Shown in pieces: positions 34,376 to 43,400 of a stretch of DNA of 64,000 nucleotides (position 1 is its first letter; every line of letters starts with the position of its first letter). The DNA lies in the NCBI RefSeq assembly GCF_003425685.1, contig NZ_QJKM01000017.1, positions 44,224-108,223 on the forward strand. The letters run 5' to 3'. The stretch comes from Rhizobium terrae. GTDB lineage: Bacteria > Pseudomonadota > Alphaproteobacteria > Rhizobiales > Rhizobiaceae. The notes under the pieces are model-generated. The model ran no database searches. It was not told where the DNA came from and was given only the letters and a program-made list of their open reading frames with translations. A program made the position numbers and the translations under genes.

Positions 34376-34404
34376 ATATGGGTATTTGCCGTGTTGCGCG
34401 CAAG
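34376..34404 (-). promoter_or_regulatory. Candidate RpoH (sigma-32) promoter of hsp20
   Basis: Read on the minus strand: CTTGCG, 17 bases, CCATAT. This fits the alphaproteobacterial RpoH pattern (CTTGAA, then CCATAT-like -10), and lies about 60 bases before the hsp20 start. Confidence 0.55.
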
Positions 34405-34507
34405 GACAACCCGGGTCGGTGCGGTCACGATCGCGCCACGTGAGCAGGATGATGCTTGACAACACGCAAGGGAGCGACAACACCCGCCGCTGAGAACGGG
34501 AGTGGCC

Positions 34508-35449
34508 ATGCAGCGCAGAAAGATCATCATCGACACCGATCCGGGCCAGGACGATGCCGCCGCGATCATGCTGGCTTTTGCCAGTCCGGACGAGTTGGAA
34601 GTGCTCGGCCTGTGCGCGGTGGCCGGCAACGTGCCGCTTTCCTACACGAGTCGAAACTTACGGATCGTCTGCGAGCTCTGCGGCAAGCCCGACGCACCGG
34701 TCTATGAAGGTGCGTTGAAGCCGACGCATCGGCCGCAGGTGACCGCCGAGCATGTGCATGGCCGCAGCGGTCTCGATGGCGTCGCACTGCCTGAGCCGGT
34801 GATGATGGTACGTGAAAAACATGCCGTCGACTTCATCATCGAGACGTTGCGGAACGAGCCTGCCGGAACGGTGACGCTCTGTACGCTTGGCCCGCTCACC
34901 AACGTGGCGCTGGCACTTCAGAAGGCTCCCGACATCGCCTCGCGCGTCAGGGAACTGGTGATGATGGGCGGGGGCTTCTTCGAAGGGGGCAACATCACCC
35001 CTGCGGCCGAATTCAACATCTATGTCGATCCGGAGGCGGCCAAGATCGTCTTTGCGTCAGGCATGCCGATCGTCATGATGCCGCTCGACGTTACCCACCA
35101 GTTGCTCACCACCAAGGCACGGGTTGCGAAGATCGCCGCACTCGGAACCCATCCGGCAAAGGTGCTGGTCGACTGGCTGGCCTTCTTCGAACGGTTCGAT
35201 ATCGAGAAATACGGCTCGGACGGCGGTCCACTGCACGACCCGACGGTGATCGCCTATCTCCTGAAGCCCGAGCTTTTTTCCGGCCGGGAATGCAATGTCG
35301 AGATTGAAACTCAGTCGGAGCTTACGGTCGGCATGACGGTGGTAGACTGGTGGCGCGTCTCCGGTCGCAAGCCGAATGCTACGGTCATGCGCGAGGTCGA
35401 TGCCGATGGTTTCTTCGCACTGCTGACCGAGCGTGTCGGCCGGCTCTGA
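34508..35449 (+). CDS. Inosine-uridine preferring nucleoside hydrolase
   Basis: 313 residues. The calcium-binding aspartate cluster DTDPGQDD (9-16) near the N terminus is the family signature; the middle has CTLGPLTNVALAL and MGGGFFEGGNITPAAEFN, and the C terminus keeps HDPTVIAYL. It cleaves ribonucleosides to base and ribose. Ribose could feed the ribokinase at 38.1 kb, but they are separate units. ATG at 34508 has GGGAG upstream, better than the GTG at 34502. Confidence 0.92.
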   Translation: MQRRKIIIDTDPGQDDAAAIMLAFASPDELEVLGLCAVAGNVPLSYTSRNLRIVCELCGKPDAPVYEGALKPTHRPQVTAEHVHGRSGLDGVALPEPVMMVREKHAVDFIIETLRNEPAGTVTLCTLGPLTNVALALQKAPDIASRVRELVMMGGGFFEGGNITPAAEFNIYVDPEAAKIVFASGMPIVMMPLDVTHQLLTTKARVAKIAALGTHPAKVLVDWLAFFERFDIEKYGSDGGPLHDPTVIAYLLKPELFSGRECNVEIETQSELTVGMTVVDWWRVSGRKPNATVMREVDADGFFALLTERVGRL

Positions 35450-35471
35450 TTATTGGTCGGGAGAGATGCGG

Positions 35472-35510
35472 GCATGAAAAAGCCGCCGAGTTACGGCGGC
35501 TTTTTCATGC
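35472..35510. terminator. Bidirectional terminator between the nucleoside hydrolase and chemoreceptor genes
   Basis: A 16-bp perfect stem, GCATGAAAAAGCCGCC against GGCGGCTTTTTCATGC, with a 7-base loop. A-run and T-run on opposite sides let it work both ways; the two genes converge on it. Confidence 0.92.
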
Positions 35511-35521
35511 ATCTATGGCGA

Positions 35522-37864
35522 TCAGAATTCCTGCCATTCATCCGTTGCCACCGCGGCGGTGCTACGAGACGCGGCGACCGTGGCTGCTACCCTGACGCGC
35601 GGTGCCGGTTCGCTTGCCTGCGGCGCCCGCATGGCCTCCGCGATCTGACGCAAGGCCTGCGGCGCGTGATGACCGGCAGCATGAGCCGAGACGCGGAAGC
35701 GCGAGACCAGCGAATTCAGCGTTTCCGCCTCCGTGCTGAGCACCGTGCTGGCGGCCGTTGTTTCCTCCACCATGGCCGCGTTCTGCTGGGTGACCTGGTC
35801 CATCTGGTTGACGGCCGCGTTGACCTCCTTGAGGCCGGCCGCCTGCTCGCTGGCCGAGGCGGAGATCTGCCGGATCAGGCCGTTGATCTGCATCACCTGC
35901 ACGGCGATCTTCTGTAGCGTGTCGCCCGCCTTGCCGACCAGATCTACACCATCCTTCACCTGGCTGGTCGAGGCGTTGATGAGCGCCTTGATCTCCTTCG
36001 CAGCATTGGCGGAACGCTGCGCAAGTTCCCGAACTTCCTGAGCAACGACAGCAAATCCCTTGCCGGCTTCGCCCGCACGCGCCGCTTCGACGCCGGCATT
36101 GAGCGCTAGAAGGTTGGTCTGGAAGGCGATCTCGTCGATCACGCCGATGATGCGGGAGATCTCCTGGGAGGAATGGGCAATGCCTTCCATGGAAGCGACG
36201 GCCTTTTGCACCACCTCGCCGGATTTCTCGGCATCCTCGCAGGCGAGATTGACGGTGGCGGCTGCAGAGCTTGCGTTCTCGGCGCTCGAATTTACCTGGG
36301 CCGTGAGCTCGTTAAGGGCGGCTGCCGTTTCCTCCAGGCTGGCGGCCTGCTGCTCGGTGCGGCGTGAAAGATCCTGCGCGCTGGAGGTGATTTCACGGGT
36401 GCCGTTGCCGATGTTGCGGACGGTGGAATTGACCGTCGCGATCGTATCCTCGAGACTTTCCAGCGCCTTGTTGAAATCGACCTTGAGCTTGGCATAATCC
36501 CCGGGGAACTCATCCTCTATGCGATAACCGAGATTGCCGCCGGAAAGCTCTGCAAGCCCCTTGGCGAGCGAACCGACGACGCGCTGCTGCTGCCGTGCAT
36601 TGTCTTCGCGCTCGGTCTCGGAGCGTCCGCGCTCGGCATCGGCGGCGTTTCGCTGCGCCTCCGCTTCCGCCTCCAAGCGGCGGCCATCGGCGAGCGTGTG
36701 GCGGAAGCCTTCGAGCGACTTGGCGAGCGAGCCGATCTCGTCCGTCCGTTCCTGACCCTGAACGGGCTGTTCGAAACGGCCCTGGCCGAGAAGATCGACG
36801 CTGCCAAGCAGCGCGCCGAGCGGGCGACGCACGAAAACGCTGCTGCCGAAATAAAGAGTGGCGATGCAGGCCGCCATCACGACGAGGCCGCCGAGCACCA
36901 TCATCAGTGTCTGGTCCTGCACGGGAGCCGCAATCACGCTCTGCGGCACGTCGACAACGATCGCCCAGGTCGCGTTGAGATCCGGCACGGTGAAGGGATA
37001 GACGACGCGCTCGTAAGGTTCGGATGCATCCGTGGTGAGATGGTCGAGCTGCGCGGGCTTGCCGGACTTCAGTGTGGCCAGCAGCTCGTTTGCCTTCTCG
37101 CCATCGACCGGCTTCATCAGCTTGTCGGCTTTGACCGGCACGATCCAGGCGCCGCCCTGCGAGACGAGCAGGACGCGGCCGGAGCCGAAGGGGCGCATGG
37201 CCTGCAGCTTCTTCGTCAGCGTGGCGAGCGACACGTCCAGACCGGCGACGCCGAGGAATTTCGAACCCGACATGACCGGATAGGCGACCGAGCTCATCGC
37301 CGTCGCGTCGCCTGTCGTGCTTTCGACATAAGGCTGGGTCAGCGATCCCTTTTTCGAATTCGCGGCGAGCGCATACCACTCCGCCTGAGTATCGATGTCG
37401 AAGACGCTGTAGGCGATATCGCCGGTCTTGCTCTTGGTCCAATACGGAGCGAGCTCGCCCTTCTTGTTGCCGCCCATGTCCTTGTTGCCGACGAACTCGG
37501 CGTTCTTGCCGTCGAACGTGCCGGGCGCTTCGGCGAACCAGCTGCCGTAGGCGAAGACGTTCTGTTCCAGATTGGCCTTCAGCGCGTCAACCACGCCCTT
37601 GCGATTCAGATAACCGCCTGCGTGGCCGCGGCCGATGACGCCGGCGATCGACCGGGCGGCGCCGGCGAGCTGGCCCATATCGACGGCGACCTCGTTGGCG
37701 ATCGAGCGGGCTTCCGCCTCCGCCTGCGCCATGGTGAGTGTCGAGACGCGGCTGCGCGTCTGGGAAATCAGGAAGAGGTTGGAAATGACGAGAACCAGGG
37801 CGATCGCCAGGCTCGTCACCAGGATGAGCTTCGTGGAGAGGGATTTGATCTTCAGCGAAAACAT
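35522..37864 (-). CDS. Methyl-accepting chemotaxis protein with periplasmic Cache domain
   Basis: 780 residues. First membrane helix about 11-32, a double-Cache ligand domain (about 35-305; SWFAEAPG, AYSVFD, VAGLDVSLATL), second helix about 308-330, HAMP, and a cytoplasmic signalling domain with the conserved hairpin tip IDEIAFQTNLLALNAGVEAARAG-type stretch. The C terminus ends in EWQEF after a flexible Ala-rich linker, a likely docking pentapeptide for CheR/CheB. The ligand is unknown; dCache receptors often sense amino or organic acids. Confidence 0.93.
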   Translation of the reverse strand: MFSLKIKSLSTKLILVTSLAIALVLVISNLFLISQTRSRVSTLTMAQAEAEARSIANEVAVDMGQLAGAARSIAGVIGRGHAGGYLNRKGVVDALKANLEQNVFAYGSWFAEAPGTFDGKNAEFVGNKDMGGNKKGELAPYWTKSKTGDIAYSVFDIDTQAEWYALAANSKKGSLTQPYVESTTGDATAMSSVAYPVMSGSKFLGVAGLDVSLATLTKKLQAMRPFGSGRVLLVSQGGAWIVPVKADKLMKPVDGEKANELLATLKSGKPAQLDHLTTDASEPYERVVYPFTVPDLNATWAIVVDVPQSVIAAPVQDQTLMMVLGGLVVMAACIATLYFGSSVFVRRPLGALLGSVDLLGQGRFEQPVQGQERTDEIGSLAKSLEGFRHTLADGRRLEAEAEAQRNAADAERGRSETEREDNARQQQRVVGSLAKGLAELSGGNLGYRIEDEFPGDYAKLKVDFNKALESLEDTIATVNSTVRNIGNGTREITSSAQDLSRRTEQQAASLEETAAALNELTAQVNSSAENASSAAATVNLACEDAEKSGEVVQKAVASMEGIAHSSQEISRIIGVIDEIAFQTNLLALNAGVEAARAGEAGKGFAVVAQEVRELAQRSANAAKEIKALINASTSQVKDGVDLVGKAGDTLQKIAVQVMQINGLIRQISASASEQAAGLKEVNAAVNQMDQVTQQNAAMVEETTAASTVLSTEAETLNSLVSRFRVSAHAAGHHAPQALRQIAEAMRAPQASEPAPRVRVAATVAASRSTAAVATDEWQEF

Positions 37865-38055
37865 AGGTTGCCTCGCAGTGCGGAAGGGTGTTGAGCCCCT
37901 TCATGGGGCGTCCGCGAGGCAAATGGGGTTACCGGCCAAATCCCGCGGAGATCTTGACCGCGACCCTAGTGGCGATGTGTTAACTTTAACTAAAATCCAC
38001 CCGATGAGTCACCGCATTGCAGCAAAACACTGCAGGTAACATTGGCTTAAATCGA

Positions 38056-38955
38056 TTAAATCCGCGCATCGACGGCTTCGGCCGGCGGAATAGAAGGCTG
38101 TGCCCCCGGCGTGAGGCAGGCGAGCGAACCTGCGACCGCCGCCCGGCGCAGGGCTTTGCCGAAATCCAGTCCCTGTTCGAGGCTCGCCGCGAGATAACCG
38201 CAGAACGTATCGCCGGCCCCGACCGTATCGACCGGCTCGATGTCGAGGCCGCGGGCGGCGAAGAATTCTCCGTCGCGAATGGCAATGACGCCATCGCCGC
38301 CGAGGGTCACTACCAGCGTCTGGCCGGTTTCCGCGTGGTGTTTTTCCAAGGCCGACTTGCGGGTTGCCGCGTCCGGGACCGGATGTCCCGCAAGCCGTTC
38401 GAATTCGGTCTCGTTGGCAACCACGACATCCGCGAGCCGTGCGAGCCTTGCGGCTTCTTCCGTCAGCGGCGCGGTGTTGATCACCGTCAGGATGCCCTTC
38501 GCCTTTGCGGCGCGCAGGGCGGTTTCCACCGTGTCCGCCGGGATTTCGAGCTGCAGCATGAGGATATCGCCATTCTGCATGACCTCGACGGCCGCATGGG
38601 CCTGCTCCCGGCTCACCGTTCCGTTGGCGCCGGGAACGACGGCGATCATGTTCTCGCCCGTTCCGCCAACCAGGATCAGCGCCGTCCCCGTCGGTTCGCC
38701 GACATGTGCAACGGCGGAAAGATCGACCTCGGCCTCCGTCAGAAGGGCAAGCGCGGGCTTTGCAAAGCCGTCTTCGCCGACCGCACCCGCCATCCTCACG
38801 ACGCTGCCCGCACGGCGGGCGGCAAGCGCCTGGTTGGCACCCTTGCCGCCCGCCGCCGTTGCAAAACCCGATCCCGCCACCGTCTCTCCCGGCTGCGGCA
38901 GACGGTCGGTGGTGGCGATGAGGTCCATGTTGATGGAGCCGAGAACGGTGATCAT
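38056..38955 (-). CDS. rbsK: Ribokinase
   Basis: 299 residues of the PfkB family. Signature 1 is GGKGANQALAA (about 35-45); signature 2 with the catalytic base is DTVGAGDTFCGYLAA near 240; the N terminus MITVLGSINMDL is typical. It phosphorylates ribose at O5. No rbs transporter genes are adjacent. I start at 38955; an extension to 38973 is unlike the family, and the ribosome binding site is weak in either case. Confidence 0.93.
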   Translation of the reverse strand: MITVLGSINMDLIATTDRLPQPGETVAGSGFATAAGGKGANQALAARRAGSVVRMAGAVGEDGFAKPALALLTEAEVDLSAVAHVGEPTGTALILVGGTGENMIAVVPGANGTVSREQAHAAVEVMQNGDILMLQLEIPADTVETALRAAKAKGILTVINTAPLTEEAARLARLADVVVANETEFERLAGHPVPDAATRKSALEKHHAETGQTLVVTLGGDGVIAIRDGEFFAARGLDIEPVDTVGAGDTFCGYLAASLEQGLDFGKALRRAAVAGSLACLTPGAQPSIPPAEAVDARI

Positions 38956-39006
38956 TGGGCAGGCCTGTCTCAAGGTTTAAAAGTGGCGCGACTGTGCCCG
39001 ACCGCG

Positions 39007-40209
39007 TCACTCCTCGTCAACCACCCGAAGCTTGAGGAGACCGGTCCGGCTTTCGACGACTTTCGCCTGCGGCATGTCCGTCGGCGGTTCTGCATCCGCC
39101 GGCGCCTCCAGTTCCAGGGTGCCGATCCTGGCGCCGCGGCGGTTCAGCTTGTCGGCGGAGGTGACGATCTGCTCGACATCTTTCTGCGCCGCGAGAAAAT
39201 GCGCCTGCAGCTTGCGCGTCCTGTCGTCGAGGCGCCCGAGATCCTCCATCAGCAAAGCGACTTCGCCCTGGATGAGATGTGCCTGCTCGCGCATCCGCTG
39301 GTCCTTCAAGACGGCCTGGATGACCTGGATCGACAGCATCAGCAGGGAAGGCGAGACGATCACCACTTTTGACCGCTGGGCCTTCTGAACGGCAGCTTCG
39401 AAATGCTCGTGTATCTCGGCGAAGATCGATTCCGACGGCACGAAGAGAAAAGCCATGTCCTGGGTTTCGCCGGGGATCAGGTATTTTTCGGAAACGTCGC
39501 GGATATGCACGTCGAGATCGCGCTTGAAGGCCTGCGCCGCCGCCCGTCTGGCATCCGGAGCCGCCGCCTCGCGAAACACGTTCCAGGATTCGAGCGGGAA
39601 CTTGGCGTCGATAACCAGCGGCGGCGCACCGTTCGGCATCTTCACCGTACAGTCCGGCCGCATGCCGTTCGAAAGCGTCGTCTGGAACGTATAGGCGCCC
39701 ATCGGCAGCCCGTCGGCGACGATCGCTTCCATGCGGCCCTGGCCGAAGGCGCCGCGGGTCTGTTTGTTGGAAAGAATCGCTTGCAGGCCGACGACATCCT
39801 TGGCGAGCGTCTGGATGTTGCTTTGCGCCGCGTCGATCACCGCCAGGCGCTCCTGCAGCCGGCGCAGGTTTTCATGAGTGGACCTGGTCTGTTCGGTAAT
39901 GGTCGCGCCGATCCGGTGCGTCATGCCGTCGAGCCGCTGGCTGACCACCTGGCTGAGTTCGGACTGGCGTGCGGAAAGCGTCTCGGCCATGGCCGACAGC
40001 CGGCCCTGCATCTCATTCTGAGCCCTGATCAATTCCGCAAGCCTGGCCTCGGATTCCATTGCCGAGCGGGCTGCTTCCGTTTGCCGCCGGATGTTGGCTC
40101 GCATCCACAGGATCAGGAAAACGATACCGGCAATGGCCGTGGCGGCGACGATTGCCATGGTTTGCTGCGCGGCCAGAAGCTGGGGAAGGCGATCGAGAAG
40201 ATTGTCCAT
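39007..40209 (-). CDS. rmuC: DNA recombination protein RmuC
   Basis: 400 residues. One N-terminal membrane helix (about 19-36), a long coiled coil (about 40-135), and the RmuC nuclease-like core with RGAFGQGRMEAIVADGLP, VIDAKFPLESW and FVPSESIFAEI. RmuC limits inversions at short inverted repeats in E. coli. It is divergent from def; both share a 111-base intergenic region. Confidence 0.93.
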   Translation of the reverse strand: MDNLLDRLPQLLAAQQTMAIVAATAIAGIVFLILWMRANIRRQTEAARSAMESEARLAELIRAQNEMQGRLSAMAETLSARQSELSQVVSQRLDGMTHRIGATITEQTRSTHENLRRLQERLAVIDAAQSNIQTLAKDVVGLQAILSNKQTRGAFGQGRMEAIVADGLPMGAYTFQTTLSNGMRPDCTVKMPNGAPPLVIDAKFPLESWNVFREAAAPDARRAAAQAFKRDLDVHIRDVSEKYLIPGETQDMAFLFVPSESIFAEIHEHFEAAVQKAQRSKVVIVSPSLLMLSIQVIQAVLKDQRMREQAHLIQGEVALLMEDLGRLDDRTRKLQAHFLAAQKDVEQIVTSADKLNRRGARIGTLELEAPADAEPPTDMPQAKVVESRTGLLKLRVVDEE

Positions 40210-40320
40210 GATCTCAGGCTAGCAGAAATCCGCGGCTTGAAAAGATCAAAACGTGAACATTCTGTCCGGAGCGATCGCAATCCCTATTTCATCGGAAAAA
40301 AAGATGGGTTATGGGAGGCC

Positions 40321-40836
40321 ATGACGATCAAGCCGCTGATTATTCTTCCCGACCCGATCCTGCGCCAGGTTTCCAAGCCCATCGAGCAGGTGGATGCCGA
40401 ACTCCTGAAACTTGCCGACGATATGCTGGAGACTATGTACGACGCTCCGGGCATCGGGCTTGCGGCGATCCAGGTCGGTGTGCCGCGCCGTATCCTGGTG
40501 GTGGACGTTTCGCGCGAAGGCGAAGAGAAGCAGCCGCAGGTTTTCATCAACCCAGAAATCGTCAAGTCTTCCGACGAGCGTTCCGTCTATGAGGAGGGCT
40601 GCCTGTCGATCCCGGAATATTATGCGGAGGTGGAGCGTCCGGCGATCGTCACCGTCAAGCATATCGGTCGCGACGGCAAGGAGCATCTCGTGGAAGCGGA
40701 CGGACTTCTCGCCACCTGCCTGCAGCATGAGATAGACCATCTCAACGGCGTGTTGTTCATCGACTACATCTCCCGCCTGAAGCGCGAGATGGTGATCAAG
40801 AAATTCACCAAGGCTGCCAAGACGAAGGCTGTTTAG
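40321..40836 (+). CDS. def: Peptide deformylase
   Basis: 171 residues. The three motifs are intact: GIGLAAIQVG (44-53), EGCLSIP with metal ligand C94, and QHEIDH with H136, E137 and H140. It removes the formyl group from nascent proteins. Start at 40321 with GGGAGG 5 bases upstream; the frame is open far upstream through antisense rmuC, which is not coding here. def-fmt-truA form one directional unit; fmt adds the formyl group that Def removes. Confidence 0.97.
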   Translation: MTIKPLIILPDPILRQVSKPIEQVDAELLKLADDMLETMYDAPGIGLAAIQVGVPRRILVVDVSREGEEKQPQVFINPEIVKSSDERSVYEEGCLSIPEYYAEVERPAIVTVKHIGRDGKEHLVEADGLLATCLQHEIDHLNGVLFIDYISRLKREMVIKKFTKAAKTKAV

Positions 40837-41057
40837 CATCCGTTGAAAAATTCGGGCGGCGCCGCTCATCATTACGGGAAAGCAGCGTCCGCCGTCGCAT
40901 GCGAGGCAGGCCAATCGGAACCAGGGAGGCGATGGTCACCGCTATCCGCCTTTCCCACGGCGCAACGCTGGCGACATGCAAGGTAAAAGACGTCGAGGGG
41001 CTTGATCTTCGGCCGGTAAACCCGTTTGAAGGCGCTTGAACAAAAGCGGGCAACGAT

Positions 41058-42011
41058 ATGTCTCTTCGCATCATCTTCATGGGCACGCCGGAATTTTCCG
41101 TGCCGACGCTGCAGAGCCTCAAGCAGGCGGGGCATGAGGTCGTCGCGGTCTATACCCAGCCGCCGAGGCCGGGCGGGCGGCGAGGGCTCGATCTCGTGAA
41201 GTCGCCTGTGCATCAGGCGGCCGAACTGCTCGGCATACCGGTTTTGACGCCGCCCAATTTCAAAGCGGAGGAAGATCGCGAAACCTTCCGCGCGTTCAAG
41301 GCGGATGTCGCGGTCGTGGTCGCCTATGGCCTTCTGCTGCCTGAAGCGATCCTCACCGGCACGCGGTTCGGCTGCTACAACGGCCATGCATCGCTCCTGC
41401 CGCGCTGGCGGGGCGCGGCACCCATCCAGCGCGCCATCATGGCCGGTGACGCAAAAACCGGGATGATGGTCATGCAGATGGAAAAAGGCCTCGATACCGG
41501 CCCCGTCGCGCTGACCAAAGAGGTCGAGATCGGCGAAAACATGACGGTTGGCGAGCTGCACGACCGGCTCATGCTCACCGGTGCCCGCGCCATGGTCGAG
41601 GCGATGGAGAAGCTAGAAGCGAACGACCTGCCCCTGACGCCGCAGTCCGAAGAAGGCGTGCTCTACGCCGCCAAGATCGACAAGGGTGAGACGCGCATCG
41701 ATTTCTCCGGACCGGCGCGCGACGTCCACAATCATATCCGTGGTCTTTCGCCCTTTCCGGGCGCCTGGTTCGAGGCGGAGATCAATGGCAGGGTGGAACG
41801 CATCAAGGTCCTTGCGTCCGAAATGGCTCAGGGAAGCGGCGAGGCCGGCAGCGTGCTGGATGATGCGCTGACGGTTGCCTGCGGCGAAGGCGCCGTGCGG
41901 CTCGTAAAACTTCAGAAGGCCGGCGGCAAGCCGCTTGCTGCTTCCGAATTCCTGCGCGGCACGCCGCTTGCGGCCGGCGCCAGACTTGTTCAAAAGATCG
42001 GGCCCGCCTGA
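41058..42011 (+). CDS. fmt: Methionyl-tRNA formyltransferase
   Basis: 317 residues. FMGTPEFSVPTL at the N terminus, the formyl-folate site with catalytic Asn/His in NGHASLLPRWRGAAPIQ, and a C-terminal OB-fold domain (about 207 on). It formylates initiator Met-tRNA. It is 221 bases downstream of def; that gap holds no gene. Its stop overlaps the truA start by one base. Confidence 0.96.
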   Translation: MSLRIIFMGTPEFSVPTLQSLKQAGHEVVAVYTQPPRPGGRRGLDLVKSPVHQAAELLGIPVLTPPNFKAEEDRETFRAFKADVAVVVAYGLLLPEAILTGTRFGCYNGHASLLPRWRGAAPIQRAIMAGDAKTGMMVMQMEKGLDTGPVALTKEVEIGENMTVGELHDRLMLTGARAMVEAMEKLEANDLPLTPQSEEGVLYAAKIDKGETRIDFSGPARDVHNHIRGLSPFPGAWFEAEINGRVERIKVLASEMAQGSGEAGSVLDDALTVACGEGAVRLVKLQKAGGKPLAASEFLRGTPLAAGARLVQKIGPA

Positions 42012-42766
42012 TGCCGCGTTTCCGTATGACCGTCGAATATGACGGCACGCCCTATGTCGGCTGGCAGATGCAGGAAAACGGCCATTCGGTGCAGGCCGCA
42101 TTGCAGGCGGGCATTCTGTCGCTGACCGGCGAGACGGTCTCGATCCGCGGCGCGGGCCGCACCGATTCCGGCGTGCATGCCATAGGCCAGGTGATCCATG
42201 CGGATCTCGCGCGCGACTGGAAGCCCTACAAACTGCGCAACGCGCTGAACGCCCACCTGATGATGGCGGGCGAGAAGGTTGCGGTACTCGACGTTCAGGC
42301 GGTCGACGATGAGTTCGACGCGCGCTTCTCGGCGCTGCGCAGGCATTACCTCTATCGCATCCTCAACCGGCCGTCGCCATTGGCGCTCGAGGCGAAGCGC
42401 GCCTGGTGGGTCGCCCGCGAGCTGGATCACGAAGCGATGCATGCGGCGGCGCAGACGCTGGTTGGGCATCACGACTTCACCACCTTCCGCTCCGCCCATT
42501 GCCAGGCGACCAGCCCCGTCCGCACGCTCGACCGGCTGGATGTGACGCGCAACGGCGAGCTGATCGAGATCCGCGCCAGCGCCCAGAGTTTTCTCCACAA
42601 TCAGATCCGCTCCTTCGCCGGCACCCTGAAGCTCGCGGGCGAAGGCAAGATGACGCCTCAGGATGTGCGTGCGGCGCTTGACGCGCGGGATCGCGCCGCC
42701 TGCGGGCCGGTGGCGCCACCGGACGGGCTCTATTTCATGAAGGTCGATTATCCAGGTGATCCATGA
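42011..42766 (+). CDS. truA: tRNA pseudouridine synthase A
   Basis: 251 residues. Catalytic aspartate in GAGRTDSGVHA (about 52-62), N-terminal VEYDGTPYVGWQ, and the C-terminal FLHNQIRSFAGTL. It makes pseudouridine at 38-40 of tRNAs. It is translationally coupled to fmt (TGATG) and converges on the dap operon. Confidence 0.96.
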   Translation: MPRFRMTVEYDGTPYVGWQMQENGHSVQAALQAGILSLTGETVSIRGAGRTDSGVHAIGQVIHADLARDWKPYKLRNALNAHLMMAGEKVAVLDVQAVDDEFDARFSALRRHYLYRILNRPSPLALEAKRAWWVARELDHEAMHAAAQTLVGHHDFTTFRSAHCQATSPVRTLDRLDVTRNGELIEIRASAQSFLHNQIRSFAGTLKLAGEGKMTPQDVRAALDARDRAACGPVAPPDGLYFMKVDYPGDP

Positions 42767-42803
42767 TCACCATCGATCCGTAATCCAGGGATGGAAGGGC
42801 TGC

Positions 42804-43400
42804 TCAGAACGGATATATGCCGAGAAAGCGCTGCAGGGCTTCCGTCAGGATGATGTTCGGGACCATCAGCACCAGCACGAAGGCGATGATCATCAGCGGC
42901 TGTGGGCCATTGATCATGCGGATGATGCGGGAAAACGCAACGATGAGCGCCATGATCAGCGCAAGCTGGAGCAGTCCGATGATCGGCAGCATCGCCGGCG
43001 CGAGCAGCATCAGCGCGCACATCAGCCCGTAGATCCACGAAAACGGCACCGCAAGCCAGTTCATCGTCACGACGATGGCTGGGAATTTCCGTTGGATGCC
43101 GGTGAGCAGGCAGAGCAGGCCGGCCAGGATCAGCGGCAGGAGCCAGGTCAGAACCTCCAGCATGGCGGTACGCAGGAAGAACAGGCCGCCGAGCCGCGAC
43201 CCCTTGGGCATGCCGTCCAGCATCAGTTCGTGCAGCCAGAGCCAGGACGCGACGGCCGGCGGCAGGCACCAGACGAAGGCCCAGAAGGACCGCACCATGC
43301 CGCGATCGGAAATATCGAGCAGCCGGAATCCCTGCGCATCGCCTTTGATCAGCAGCCAGAGGCCGCTGAGGTATAGCCGGACTTCATGATAGGAGGGCAT
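42804..43400 (-). CDS. Polytopic membrane protein of unknown function behind dapE
   Basis: 198 residues. An N-terminal ~50-residue amphipathic segment (MPSYHEVRLYLSGLW) is followed by about five hydrophobic helices, giving a Yip1-like profile. I do not recognise a characterised family. Its ATG lies 17 bases inside the end of dapE in another frame, so the two are translationally coupled and form dapD-dapE-orf. A link to lysine or cell-wall precursor metabolism is only suggested by this. Confidence 0.75.
   Translation of the reverse strand: MPSYHEVRLYLSGLWLLIKGDAQGFRLLDISDRGMVRSFWAFVWCLPPAVASWLWLHELMLDGMPKGSRLGGLFFLRTAMLEVLTWLLPLILAGLLCLLTGIQRKFPAIVVTMNWLAVPFSWIYGLMCALMLLAPAMLPIIGLLQLALIMALIVAFSRIIRMINGPQPLMIIAFVLVLMVPNIILTEALQRFLGIYPF

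Noticed and set aside
39403..40320. Upstream extension of the def frame by about 300 codons
   Set aside because: It is antisense to rmuC; a strong ribosome binding site and family start place def at 40321.
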